64,000 nucleotides of DNA from Mactromeris polynyma. Its lineage: Eukaryota; Mollusca; Bivalvia; Venerida; Mactridae. The position numbers and the translations under genes were made by a program. Below are positions 37,470 to 48,624 of the stretch, piece after piece. Location of the stretch: positions 3,100,001 to 3,164,000 of the forward strand of contig JASFXZ010000037.1 of the NCBI GenBank assembly GCA_032209605.1, given 5' to 3'. Numbering within the stretch: the stretch's first letter is position 1; the number at the start of each line of letters is the position of its first letter. The notes below the pieces were generated by a model, which worked only from the letters and a program-made list of their open reading frames with translations, was not told the origin of the DNA and did not search any database.

Positions 37470-37794
37470 AGGTAGGAGATACTAACTCATAATTATGACT
37501 TACTAAGTCCTAATTGGGAGATAATATCTCCTAATTACCGCTTACTATCTCCTAATAAGGAGATACTAACTCATAATTATGACTTACTAAGTCCTGATTA
37601 GGAGATACTAACTCGCAATTATTACATTGGCTACAGCAGGATTATTACAAAGATTACATCCCCTTGTGTCACAACGCCAAAATGGCAGTAATTTTAGACC
37701 CAGACGATTCATCATTCAGTAATAATTATGAAATACGAGATAGTATACTGGAAAATAGTTTTCACTTTGGCACCTGGACGCTTCCATAGCTTTG

Positions 37795-38250
37795 TCAAGT
37801 TCAACATTTGTAAAAAATAAGACGACAATAATAATATTACTATTTGTCATTCCATTATAGACTGAGACTATATAGACTGAGAAGAGTTACAGGTGTGTGA
37901 AGTGTAGACACACACCTTTAGATGCAGACAAACTTAATAAGCCCTACCCATGTAAACAGAGAGAACAGTTAAATAGTTCAATATATAATGATTCGTGTAT
38001 CTTATGAGGTAATATTTTCTGAGTTTTTAGAAGATATCTAAACAATGGACGTATTATAAAATTACGGTTAAAATAAATTATGCTGATTTTGTTGAGATGC
38101 CAGACTATTGTAATCGTAATATAACTAAAACAATGACAATCAAAACGCTAGCATTCAGGAAAACATTAAAAGATGCACCTCTAAAAGTCAATTTTGATCT
38201 GACTGTGCAACCGTTATATCCTCAAAAAATGACATGCATCCACAGATTTA
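37795..38250. other. No recognisable feature
   Basis: AT-rich flank right of the transposon. No gene or repeat is recognised. Confidence 0.45.
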
Positions 38251-38255
38251 GATAG

Positions 38256-38640
38256 AGAGATAGATTTATTCATCATAAAATGCACAAATCACATGACATT
38301 ACAATATAAAACCATATCATATACATTATATGAAAAGGATAACACAAAAAAGGAATAATTATTCCTTTATTTACACTGTGGTCCTTGATAATATACATGT
38401 AGATCTAGTGACATAGAAGACATGACAATAAATATATATCACAGACAAATGAGACTATCGACATCTATGAGATCAATAAAATGATGATGATTTATCTAAA
38501 AAAAAATTGAAATTTTAGTATTTATAGTTAAGATAATTGCTTAATATAAGAATACAGACCTACAGATACATTAGGTGTGTTTTAACCTTAGACTTAAAAC
38601 AAGACAGAACATTGGTGTCTCTTACACAGGGCTCGAGAAA
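38256..38640 (-). pseudogene. 3' end of a non-LTR retrotransposon
   Basis: On the minus strand from about 38635 the frame reads CVRDTNVLSCFKSKVKTHL, the usual C-terminal signature of Jockey/CR1-type ORF2 (arginine/threonine, then FKSKLKTHL). It is followed by ~340 bp of AT-rich UTR and a short (TCTCTA)n-like tail near 38256-38270. Everything upstream is missing, so it is a severely 5'-truncated insertion. Confidence 0.6.
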
Positions 38641-38644
38641 TGTT

Positions 38645-39400
38645 TATGAAAGTCACTTGTTCTGGACCTTATACTTAACATTGTTGTTTTCCGCTTGCGT
38701 GCCTAACTAAACTGTATTCTGTTTTCTTGTCTAATTTGTCTGCGCTCATTTTGCTTATGCAAATAATTTACCAAATGCGCATTTGTCAAGGGACAGACTT
38801 GACATAGCATTTGTCAAATAAATAAAAAATGGTAGTTTTATTATCCGTGGGAACCGATATTGTATTAACTGTCATCACTGCAGGAAAATTGTCACACACA
38901 ACCGTGAAAATAATGATATACATAATATTAGATAACGCTCCTAAATTAATTATCCCGAGACTTGGTGAGAACTTCTATATTATTTTATAATGAAAATAAA
39001 TGTGTATGTGATTATTTCAGAGATCCTACATATATCCATACATAGGTCATACAGCACTTGTTTTATATACTGTACCTTCTTCTTTGCATATGCATTCATC
39101 GTATTACATCAGAATGCAGCATTTGACACCTCAAAAGGAACCGTTTTTAAATATTTCAAAGTATGTTTTACCAAAGGATGCTTAGCTCAGTATTTTAGAC
39201 TGGAATGATTTGTTGACAGAAAGGGCATTAGCGAAACTGTTTTGTCAATCGAATAGTTTAATGATGTAAACGTATAATGTGTTAACATTTATTTGCCCAA
39301 CCTAGTTTGCATAAATGTTAGGATAAATCAATTGTCCGGTCAAATTTGACCTTAAATAACAACGGTAGTACCTTCGAAATCTGTGCAACTAGTTATCTTT
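38645..39400. other. No recognisable feature
   Basis: AT-rich sequence. The open frame at 38990-39208 has no recognisable similarity. Confidence 0.45.
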
Positions 39401-39468
39401 CTATGGATGAAATTAACTAAGCGTTGCTAAGCAACATGACTGAAAGTATCGATTCAAATTGAATTCGC

Positions 39469-39738
39469 TCATGTTTGGTAATCTCTTAGATAAATCAAAT
39501 CATCGTTTATATCTTCATGATAATCTGTCCGTGAAAATTCCACGATTGCAAATATATTGTCATCTTTCTGAAATATATTGAGCATTAAATCTAATAATTC
39601 GGCAAACACAATAATGGTCTTATCGAATTCTTGTAGGCTAATGCCAATAATTTCGTCGTGGACTAAAGAGTTCACGAATTGCACAGTTTCACGCCTGAAT
39701 GTAATTTTTTTCATTAGATAGCCACTTCCTACATGCAA
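39469..39738 (-). CDS. Unassigned ORF of 89 codons, paralogue of 3294-3512
   Basis: Open for 89 codons on the minus strand. The C-terminal half aligns with the ORF at 3294-3512: TIIVF, LDLM, an acidic patch, VEFSRT, and INDDLIYL just before the stop. Differences are mostly conservative. The region after the stop is shared too. A possible acceptor (ttgcatgtag, minus strand) falls just inside the ATG, so this may be a terminal exon beginning at GSGYLMKK rather than a complete gene. The product looks soluble, acidic and helical, with no transmembrane segment or domain I know. Confidence 0.4.
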   Translation of the reverse strand: MHVGSGYLMKKITFRRETVQFVNSLVHDEIIGISLQEFDKTIIVFAELLDLMLNIFQKDDNIFAIVEFSRTDYHEDINDDLIYLRDYQT

Positions 39739-39744
39739 TAAACG

Positions 39745-41440
39745 AGTCGCTGTTTTATTTGAAGTTTAAGCAAATAAACAATCCCTTGAGTTATAATACG
39801 TTTGAATTTGTTGTCAATAATATTATATTTAATGTACAATAAATTACTTTCATTGAATAAAAAAGAATATCAATTTAAAACTCATAACGTTATTACTGGG
39901 AATATTCGGGTAAAACAAACATTTTGTGTATCCAAGAAGAACTTCATTGTCGTTACATAACAAAACATCACTTTTAACTACCATTAGCGCGATGTACATG
40001 CTCGTCATTAACTCCATACCAGCACCAGAAATATGAACAGCTTCACAAACCCTTCAAAAAGGTAGGGTTCTTGTTAATAAACAATAACGTCAACTTACCG
40101 TAAATAAAACGCATTAAGTTTAGTACTAGCTAAAAAACATTATTTTTTCACTAATGTACCAACATTTTATGTCGACACATACGTCAAAGCGTTTAATGGT
40201 GCAATGGCCGCTCCATTCTCTGAACCTAGTTCTCGTCTAGAAATAACGCCGGTTCGACAGTGAATGAAAAATAGTATGCACATTATAACGAAATAGCTAC
40301 TTTCCTCATATTTATCAAAATAAATACTACCAATTAAAGGGCGACAACCCACACACAGGCTTGATGAGCTATAAAAGATAATGAATATCATCACGATAAT
40401 GAAATGTTAACCATTGTGGTATGTTTTTTATCTGCATACATATTGCTTCAGGTCTGTACTTACAGCACAACGTTCACGATAGTCATAAAATGCACGTATT
40501 CCACAGTGCGGTTAGTGGAAACTTGTTTATGTACATGTACTTGTCAACGATATCAACTTGTTACATTAAATAGAAAATCAGCTACAACATATGCAGGAAG
40601 ATAAAGAGCAGGTAGTGAAAAACGCGTTTGATGCCAGTTTGTTTGAATATTCTATAAAGTTCCTTTCATCAATAACATATTCTATAACGTGCAAAATTGC
40701 AGTTATGCACGTAGTTATATTCGTTGTTCATGTTTAGAGCTGATAAATGTAGTTTGTAACATTTTATAGTTATGTGACTTCGGTTCTAATAATTAGTTCT
40801 GTAACGTTTCATTTTGCACCAGAAATGCACTGTGTGAAATGAAGACTCGACCCATCAGTGTTCTCATAAGCATTAACTCTTTTTTTTAAAAACTGTTTTA
40901 GCATTCGTCAATAAAATGTAAGAAAAACAAGTATATATAAATATTTGCATTTTAAAAATGTGTGCTCGGTAGATAACCGTCTGAAAAATAAATATTTATT
41001 TTGTCAACTTTCATAGACAACTTTTTCATGTCCGTCGTTCGAATATATCGTATATAATTAAATACCCGAAGTTACACTATTTGATTCGGATCATTTTATG
41101 TGAATACAATATGCTTTCCTACAGAAAGTTGTTACTTCTTTAAATGAACCTCGCAATGCAAATTGTACCTAAATCCTGTGTTATTTTTTTGTCTCTTATG
41201 GTTGATTGATGCCTCATTTTCTGACAGACATGCAATTCCCTGACAACGTGATCTTAAGTAAAACTATGTTATAATGTATTATATATAAGGATTCATTTAG
41301 TAAACTCCACAAGTTGCTTTCTTGAACAAATAAGGTGTATGAGAATACATTAGCAAACGTTACGCCGTCATTATCAGATTCTTAATGTCAGTCAGCAAGC
41401 ACGTCATGTAAACGATACAACAAACATATAACATGCACAT
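39745..41440. other. No recognisable feature
   Basis: AT-rich sequence. Short frames at 40167-40394 and 40404-40604 are not supported by any similarity. No repeat was noticed. Confidence 0.45.
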
Positions 41441-41441
41441 C

Positions 41442-41697
41442 AGGTCCCAATCTCCCAAAGCATTTCAAATAGAAATCTCAGCTCAATATTGAGATTTTTG
41501 CTCAAATCAGAGTCTCAGTTGAAGACAAATTTCATTTTGGATCGCCTGAACATTTTCTTAGAAATTATTATCTCATTGTTTTCGTTATGTAAGACCAATT
41601 TTGAGTACGGACTCAGAAGAGAAAAAATCTCAACGATTTAAGAAATATTTGAGCTGAGATTTAGCTCAGATTGAGATGTTTCGGGAGATCGGGGCCT
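41442..41697. mobile_element. MITE, 256 bp
   Basis: The ends 'aggtcccaatctccc' and 'gggagatcggggcct' are inverted copies with two mismatches. Internal arms continue with 'aaatctcagctcaa' on the left and 'ttgagctgagattt' on the right. The interior is AT-rich and non-coding. The flanks ('catc' and 'ggtc') show no clear target duplication. Confidence 0.75.
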
Positions 41698-41914
41698 GGT
41701 CTTACAAAACTTAACAATAACTACGCTGACTTTGTCTCGAGCCAGTGCAGTGTTCAGACCGAGACATTCAAATTGAATCAAAGCAACTGTTCTGAACGAA
41801 GGAAGCAGAAGAGAAAGACGGAGAAGGCCACATTTAAAGAACAGAGCCTTTCAACACCAGGTTACCAGATATATCACAACACGTGGGAGGTATAATAAAC
41901 CTCTCTCTCAATAT

Positions 41915-42210
41915 TCGCATATCAGTGTTGTGTAAACAAATCAAATCTTACGTTAACCACAAAGGCAATTTCTCTGCGACCGGACAGTGTTTGTAACCTT
42001 GACGCGAATTGGTTAATCTTTCTATAAAGGGTACTAAGTTATCTTACCGATATCCACTGAATTTCGATGAATTTACCGAAATCCATTTAGGATCTGGATT
42101 GACAAGCAATCGTACCATCTCGGCATTTTTTATGTTGCACAATCTTAACCTTTAAATTGCGCCGATCATCTTGTTTCAAGATAGTTCGTGTTTATCATGT
42201 CAAACGTTAA
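41915..42210 (-). repeat. R2 repeat copy
   Basis: Contains 'catatcagtgttgtgtaaac', 'aatcttacgttaaccac', 'ccttgacgcgaattggttaa', 'ttaccgaaatcca' and 'tctcggcattttttatgttgc', in the same order as 51195-51480 and inverted relative to 16935-17290. Confidence 0.75.
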
Positions 42211-42214
42211 ACAA

Positions 42215-43150
42215 AAGGAGACAGATCTCTCCTTAATTATAGGTTCATAGGAAGGATTAATCTGATTTCAAGTGTGAAATCATTTTCATTGAATTAGTTG
42301 TATTGTAATTTGAGCGTATAAGCGTGTACCATTTTACTGCATGCTTCCTTCAATTTTCCAATTTTAATGGTTTTAGCATTTCATTGAACGCTTTCGTGAC
42401 TCTATTGTGATATGTCTTTCTAAAAATATATTCTCGCAATAAGATACTGAATTGTTACTGCTGAAGAAGAAATAATCACATTTAAATTGCCTCGGGGCTT
42501 ACAACGGTATATGGATTTCTGAATGAGTTTAGACATTTGACAACGTTCAGTCAATTCTTCTCACAATTATTACTTCCAGTCAACACTTTCTGTTACAGTT
42601 ACATTAACGTGCAGGCAAGAAAAGTGTCAATTTTCTTTTTATGTATAAATTAAAGGGAGTTTCGGTTTAAAGTGCAAATAAAAGCAAACATTTAACAGTT
42701 AATTGAATAACGACTATCCCTAAATCAATTTCCTCTAACAACAGGGAATGCCGTACATTTTATAATTTGTGCAGACAGTTTCAAATATCCAAATCCGACT
42801 TTCTTAGCATCAAGAACAACATTCAGGTCGAATGTATGCGTCTCTCTCCATCATTATTACATTTACGAACATCACGTATATTACTAGGTCAGCTGTTTCA
42901 TAGTGAATAAGAATATGTAGAAGTTCATGATCACTCAGTGAGTAACTTGGTATGTCTTAACACACTTAATAATTCCCAAATATCGACGTAAATTTGCTTC
43001 GTTTTCAATATTTCGCTTTATATTGTATTTCTGGTTGTCTTTTAGTTAAATTCGCTTTCCTGATTCACTTCCTTCTTCCCGTTGCCTTTATATAAGACTA
43101 ACTATTTCACTAGAGTTTGTTTTTCTGTCGCATTCTGATATAAATTATTT
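42215..43150. other. No recognisable feature
   Basis: AT-rich sequence without supported genes or repeats. Confidence 0.45.
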
Positions 43151-43155
43151 AGTTA

Positions 43156-43856
43156 AGCCTAAGTTCCACCATCACGACTTTGGGTGGCGAATGGTTACGA
43201 ATGTAGAAATCGTGGGCTTTCCTCATAATTCGTACATGGTTCTTGTTGGAGTCCCGGTGATTCGGGGCAGTTCTCCACTATTCGTGGGAAGGCCACGACA
43301 GTTTTGAAATGTTCAAAACATTCGTGGTCAAGTCACGATTTAAGTGTGTTCGTACTGCATTCTTACTGCGTTCGTACTGGTTCGTACTGGTGCGTACTGG
43401 CATTCTGCCCTATCGTTGCGATTCGTGATGGTGGCTGTCAGACATTTTCTCATGCTCCAAGCAGAATGTAGTACGCTTTACCACGAACCACTACGCATCC
43501 AGTACGAACCTAGTACAAAGCTGTATTCGTATTACTTTCGTGTCGCAATCGTGACGCAGTCGTGGTGTTTGCAGTGGTTCGTGGTGGTTCGTACTGATTC
43601 GTGGACATTCCTACGGTATTCTTACTTTGATTGTAGTGAGTTCGTACTGGTTCTTCTTAATTCTTGTTGGAAGCGAACCGCGTTTTACTGCTGTCTCACT
43701 GCATTCTTGTGGCATTCGTACCGATGCGTGCAATATGCGTACGTCATGCGTAGGGAACTCTCTCTAGGGTCAGTACATGGCGAATCACTACGACTTTTTC
43801 ATTCTTTCCTATTCGCCGGCATTCGTGCCCAAAGTCGTGACAGTGGGACTGGGGCT
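43156..43856. mobile_element. 701-bp TTA-flanked inverted-repeat element rich in TTCGT motifs
   Basis: The left end 'agcctaagttccacc' continues with 'atcacgactttggg'. The right end is its diverged inverse ('cccaaagtcgtgacagtggg' then 'actggggct'). TTA lies outside both ends (43153-43155 and 43857-43859), the TWA-type target duplication of PIF/Harbinger elements. The interior is unusually GC-richer than its surroundings. It is built of recurring short words (ttcgtactg, attcgtg, gttcgtgg, attcttac), with a minority in reverse orientation (e.g. 'cagtacgaac' near 43500). The 198-residue open frame across it (43344-43940) is a by-product of this composition and runs past the right end. Confidence 0.8.
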
Positions 43857-43999
43857 TTACTGAGAGCAGACCCGACTAAGGAGGCTTGCTTACGTGGTAT
43901 ATTAATATATTTACCATGTGTATGGTTTTTGTGTACGTAATAGTTAATAGCTTTAATGGATAATGCCTTGAAAGTCAATTTATGCTAAAATGTTGTAAA

Positions 44000-44435
44000 T
44001 CAATGTCCATATAGTGGTTACGTGTGAGGTTAGCTAGCTGTTAAATCGATTTGAACATATTTTATAGTTGTAAGGCTGTAAATCGCTGTATGATTATTAT
44101 TTATAATTGTGTTATTGAAATGTGTGATAAGTTCCTTTTCATAGGTGCTGTTACTTGACTTGATATAATGTTCGTCTTCTCCCCTTTCGGGCCGTGGTCT
44201 CTTGCTTTCTTGACGAGGTGTGTTCCATATATCCCATCATTTTCCCCTTGCTGTCCCCTTACGATCTCCATGGTTGTTTTGATGGTCAGCCAGACAATCC
44301 CTCCATTCCCCATTTCCAGACATGTTTGCCTCCTCCACCCTTAATGTTTCGTAGGTTTGTTGCCTGGGATCTGTATGGGGAGGCATTCCATTGTTCATGT
44401 GGCGTTGCCCGTAGCATCGTAATATTTCCGTAGCA
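44000..44435 (-). repeat. Diverged repeat D, reverse orientation
   Basis: 'gtgtgaggttagctagctgttaaatcgattt' (44025-44054) and, further on, 'tctccatggttgttttgatggtcagcc', 'gtttgttgcctgggatctgtatggggaggca' and 'gtggcgttgcccgtagca' follow the reverse order of repeat D. It is older and more broken than the 17-kb and 62-kb copies. Confidence 0.65.
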
Positions 44436-44449
44436 CGATAAACAAGTCG

Positions 44450-44529
44450 CTCTCGTTATCCTCCTTTAAAATGATTTATGTTTTTCAGGTCTCGTTATCC
44501 TCATTTAAAATGATTTATGGTTTTCAGGT
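44450..44529. repeat. Direct repeat, two ~40-bp units
   Basis: 'ctcgttatcctc(c/a)tttaaaatgatttatg' plus 'tttttcaggt'-type text occurs twice in tandem with two or three differences. Confidence 0.85.
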
Positions 44530-44944
44530 CTCCTTTTCCAGTTGCTGTGCTATAAGTATGTAATGATTCCTACTTTGATACATATTCTACTTATCTACAA
44601 CGTATGGAGGCGTCGTCGATCGTTGTTTATTAAAGATGTTTCTGGCCCATCTGAACATAAAATATTTCAACAGGCTTCACGCAGTGTTTTTGTTACATTG
44701 ACAATGACACCTTTAATATAAATAATTGCATTTTTACCAATTAAAACATTGCTTTATCATGATACGAATGGACAAAATCTTGGAGAAAACCCTGCTTGTT
44801 CGTTGTTTTTACATTTAAAGATATTACAAAGTTCTTCTTTCGACAAATATAGAGGAATGCATTATTAGTGCACTGTTTGATAAATGTATGTTTTTTATGC
44901 TTTAACAGTATAAAATGCATTTTATATTTGTAAAGGTAAACTAG

Positions 44945-45995
44945 AAATGTGTCCATATGACACAGACGCTCCACTTATCGCCTTTGTCACAAAAGGAAGG
45001 GCCATTATTTTGCACATTTTGATGAGTGTGCATCAAATTACTAAATGCACAACATCAGATGCTGCTTAATATTCTTGAGAAGTTTTATGACTCTACCTCA
45101 TGTGCTTTTGGATAATATTATATACATGACACAAGATAGTGCACTAAATATATTAAGAAGAAACATTGTTTGTTAATTCAGTGACTTCATGCAGACTTTG
45201 TCAAGGTTCATTATTGTAACTCAAATACCTTTTGAGATAAGTGACATATTTGATTCCGTGTTCTATATGGCTAATTTTTATTAGGCCGTAACTTTTCTGC
45301 TGAGCACAGCCACACATTAAACCCCAGATGCACCACTGCACTCGCTGGTTAACCTTCCTCTTGAGTTTCATAACACTGGCTAACTTGCCTATCTCGATAG
45401 CGGTGACAAAAGCTTCCGTATGTTTTATTCATTGTTTACGTTATTCAAGTGTCATAACTCTATTCTTACAAGGAAGCAGTCGCAAGCTGTGCCCCAAAAC
45501 TTCACATGGTGGTTAAAATTCCTGTAAAGTAACATGATTTACCTTTTTTTAAGAAATGAATGACATTAAATTGCATGATATTTATGTCCATGAATTTTTT
45601 CATGAAGTCACACACAAAATCACAGAAGCACAATTGTAGATTTTGTGATTCTAGCTCGTATACATAATTTTGGAGCCATGCGTCACACAAGATAGCACAC
45701 TCAGTAGTCTATATATCTCTCTCAGGGACTATTTATTTGCACAAACTACTTGAAACAACACCTAGAATCCAAGGTGCACAACTTCACATGCTTGATAAAC
45801 TTCCTGTAAAGTTTTGTGACTATTGCTTATATACTTTTGGAGACATTTGTGGTTTTGGTGTTTTTTCCTTCTTAAAACAACCCTTAAGCAGATGAATTTA
45901 TGTGGTTTTCATATAGAAAACAGAACAAAAATACCCTTACCCTAATGTCAGTAATCCGTAAGTCCTACAATGTTTGCCCCGACGGACAGACAGAA
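44945..45995. repeat. Degenerate repeat-like block
   Basis: Several loosely similar stretches recur: 'caaaacttcacatg' with 'cctgtaaagt' near 45500, 'cacaacttcacatgcttgataaacttcctgtaaagt' near 45778, and a weaker one near 45035. The block ends in 'gccccgacggacagacagaaggtcgtacggac' (about 45976). No coding frame is visible. Probably the remains of an old tandem or interspersed repeat; boundaries are approximate. Confidence 0.45.
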
Positions 45996-45999
45996 GGTC

Positions 46000-47105
46000 G
46001 TACGGACATCTATAAGCCAATTTTTAGAGTCGGGACATACACATGAACTTAAACATGAGTATAGCACTATATACTATATACTACTTTAAAAGATCAGGTC
46101 CTCTTCTACATGTTAATCATTTTTTGATTTTATAAAGCAAATGTGCGGTGACATAGTGCGACCACTTCACTAACATAATCCTTTATTAGTAGGTCATCTA
46201 TTACAAACTCATGACTAAACATGATCCATTTGTTAACAGTTTCTGCTCTTTCCAGGTACAAGGAAGCCGATCGTCTTGACAGTTCGCGTGATATTATGAT
46301 TTCAATAAATGGTAATGCCTATGTTATCGATGTACAATATCAGTTATACATTTCAGTACATTTAACACAGACTTGAACGATGTGATTGCACAGAATATTA
46401 AGTTTGTACATTTGACGGTAGATACCAATCAGTGATGTAAGTAAAATGTGGTTCTTTAACTATCAAACATGCAAGCTATCGCGCCTCCGACCGTTTCTAA
46501 CCGTTATTAGTTTATGCAATAACGGACTTTTCAGCGTTTGTACATGATGTGATATGAAACATAAAACTCTTTATTGACCAAGGCGAGCGATAGCCGATGT
46601 CAAAAATGGTTTTGTGGTCCATATCATCATTATGTACAACAGCTTAAATTTAATAATTATTTTTTAAAGGCTATTTTACCATTGATCCGAATACCTTTAT
46701 TCAAATAAATGGGCGATCCAAGGTATACTTGCCATTTGGTGCTGACATGAAATGATATCTGCAATTTTTGTAGTGTTTCTGAGAACTTGTTGGTTTTAAT
46801 ATACCAGTAAATATCACTGCAAATTTACGCTCGTAGGTGAACATCGTACAGAAATAACTCCTGGACCAATCGGACAACGTTTATTTATAGATGATATTAT
46901 AAGTTTTACATACTAATAAGTGCGACTTCAATAATCAACGTACTTTCCAACACATATATCTATGTATGCAGCAAGAAAATGTATTGTGCCACTTTTGAGC
47001 ATTGCTGGCTTGTCATTTAGTAAGAACATTACTACTAAAACAATGTGAAATGAAAGTCTTCCAATTATGTCAATGAGGTGTAATTGAGGTGTAACGCTAG
47101 TTTAT
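46000..47105. other. No recognisable feature
   Basis: AT-rich sequence with no supported gene. A loosely self-complementary patch near 46470-46600 was not convincing. Confidence 0.4.
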
Positions 47106-47109
47106 AAGA

Positions 47110-47395
47110 TATTTACAAACAAGAAATACCTTGAAAACAGATGATCAGCGCTTTCAGAAGCAAGCCAATTAGTTCCAATCTGAAGGTTAAGGTTTGTTGT
47201 GCACAATTGCCGAGATGTTCACTTCAGTTACTCCGATACCTGTAAGGGGAGATGACTTAGTATGATATTGGATAAAACCCGTAGAGAGATTAGTCATAGA
47301 GCGTATAGTCTGTTTCAATATAGTTCATCAGTTCTTATTGTATCAGTCGTGGAAACACATATTCATATTAATAAAATTGTTACATATTATCTGAT
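47110..47395 (+). repeat. R2 repeat copy
   Basis: Matches 16318-16605 in the same orientation ('caatctgaaggttaaggtttgttg', 'actccgatacctgtaaggggagatgactt', 'gtctgtttcaatatag', 'ttcttattgtatcagtcgtg'). Its leading 'aacaagaaataccttgaaaacagatgatc' also matches 26690-26760. Confidence 0.8.
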
Positions 47396-47399
47396 AAAA

Positions 47400-48390
47400 A
47401 CAATAAAAATGCTCGTAGGATTTTGTGTGAAGCACTAGAACTAGACGTAATTATAGACAAAGTAATGTATTTACACACCTGTTTGTACAGCAGAAAATAT
47501 GATGTGTTAACGTACGATCTGTTTTTATCACCAATGGTAAACATGCATATCTTATGTATGTGGAGTTCCATGTAGCAACTTATTCCTTTTCCATAATCAC
47601 AAATAGTTATTAGATTACAGTGTCGCTACGATTGAAACGGAACTCATTAATGTCATATCTGTTTTATTGCATACATAACTGTGAAGCTGGGAAACCAGCG
47701 GTTGTGATAAACACATTGCTACTATCTAGGAATTTATTGAACAATTTCCATTTCCAATAACGTTGTCGACAATATGGCTTTATTTATAGAAATATCCTGC
47801 TGTAAAATAATAACCTTACATATTACATGGAAATATCTGACAAATCTTCTTTAAGATAATATTTCAAATTTCTGACTATTTCTTGTAAAAGTAAACTCTA
47901 TCATTACATTCCCCTGTTTCGTTTGGATTTATTAATGATGTTATAAATATATGATTTTGTCATCTCTGAATTGTATTGAGACAATCAATAGTTTCAGAAC
48001 TAGTTCATTAAATGAAATTCGGTTTTTAGATAAAGGAAATATTAAGGTGTTACAAGAAATGCCACCCTCACAAAGATCCTAGGGAAACATCGGCACTATG
48101 ATTTGAGAAGGTGTAATGGCAATTATCCACATGAGTTGGGCAACGACAGACTATCATCTAGTTCAAATGTTGAAATAATGACGAAAGTTTAAAAAGTGTA
48201 TTATGTTAAAATGGTTCTATTCCCGTGTGTTCGACATACAACGAGACAGTATAAAAACTGAGTTAGTATATATATACCGTGCTTTGTAATAAAGAACACA
48301 ATACAATATTCAATTACGCTCCTGTCTGAATTTTCTATGGAGAAGATAGTTTAGGGCAACGGCATAAAATAATGATAATTATTGATTGAT
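47400..48390. other. No supported gene; short repeat fragment
   Basis: AT-rich sequence. 48060-48125 matches 6640-6705 ('cctagggaaacatcggcac' and 'gatttgagaaggtgtaat'). Nothing else is recognised. Confidence 0.45.
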
Positions 48391-48393
48391 TTG

Positions 48394-48620
48394 TTGTTTT
48401 GGGTTTTACGACGTTTTCCAACTTTTTCAACTAGTCATATAAAATTATTACTTTCATTATCGACCAGTACTAACTTGCCCTTCTTGCGATGACAACCTCT
48501 CCACAAAAATCAGATTCGGAGGACAGGTGACTGTAGCCAAATGTCATAGAATGACCTGCCTTGCCCGGGAATCGAACTAGGACTTACCGAGATGACAGCC
48601 CAGCGTTACTGATCAAGTAT
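48394..48620 (-). mobile_element. tRNA-derived SINE, copy 2
   Basis: The minus strand has a B-box-like sequence at 48568-48577 (inverse of ggaatcgaac) and a tRNA-like head to about 48617. The body includes 'accagtactaacttgcccttcttgcgatgacaa' and, at its far end, 'gttttacgacgttttccaac'. It is the longest of the four copies. Confidence 0.75.
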
Positions 48621-48624
48621 TATT

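Larger units (their letters stand above)
35250..37788. mobile_element. 2.5-kb DNA transposon with TATGG ends and 6-bp target duplication
   Basis: The left end 'tatggaagcgtccaggtgcc' followed by 'aaagtg' is matched exactly, inverted, at the right end (37763-37788). Similarity continues inwards to about 50 bp with a few mismatches ('tagtatattatctc' against 'tagtatactatctc'). The hexamer GCTTTG sits directly outside both ends (35244-35249 and 37789-37794), a clean 6-bp target duplication. TAYGG termini and 6-bp duplications are what I recall for the IS3EU superfamily, so that is my tentative assignment. Inside are a CpG-bearing promoter-like segment, a broken THAP exon and ~1.2 kb of short palindromic repeats. 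No transposase catalytic domain is seen, so this copy looks non-autonomous. Confidence 0.9.

Noticed and set aside
36388..37620. CRISPR-like regular repeats
   Set aside because: Units are contiguous without unique spacers, the setting is eukaryotic, and the block lies inside a DNA transposon.
43344..43940. 198-codon open frame
   Set aside because: It lies in a motif-mosaic transposon interior and runs over the right inverted end. Cys/Tyr/Arg-rich composition follows from TTCGTACTG-type words.
46470..46600. Possible inverted-repeat element
   Set aside because: Only scattered short complementary words; no clear ends or target duplication.
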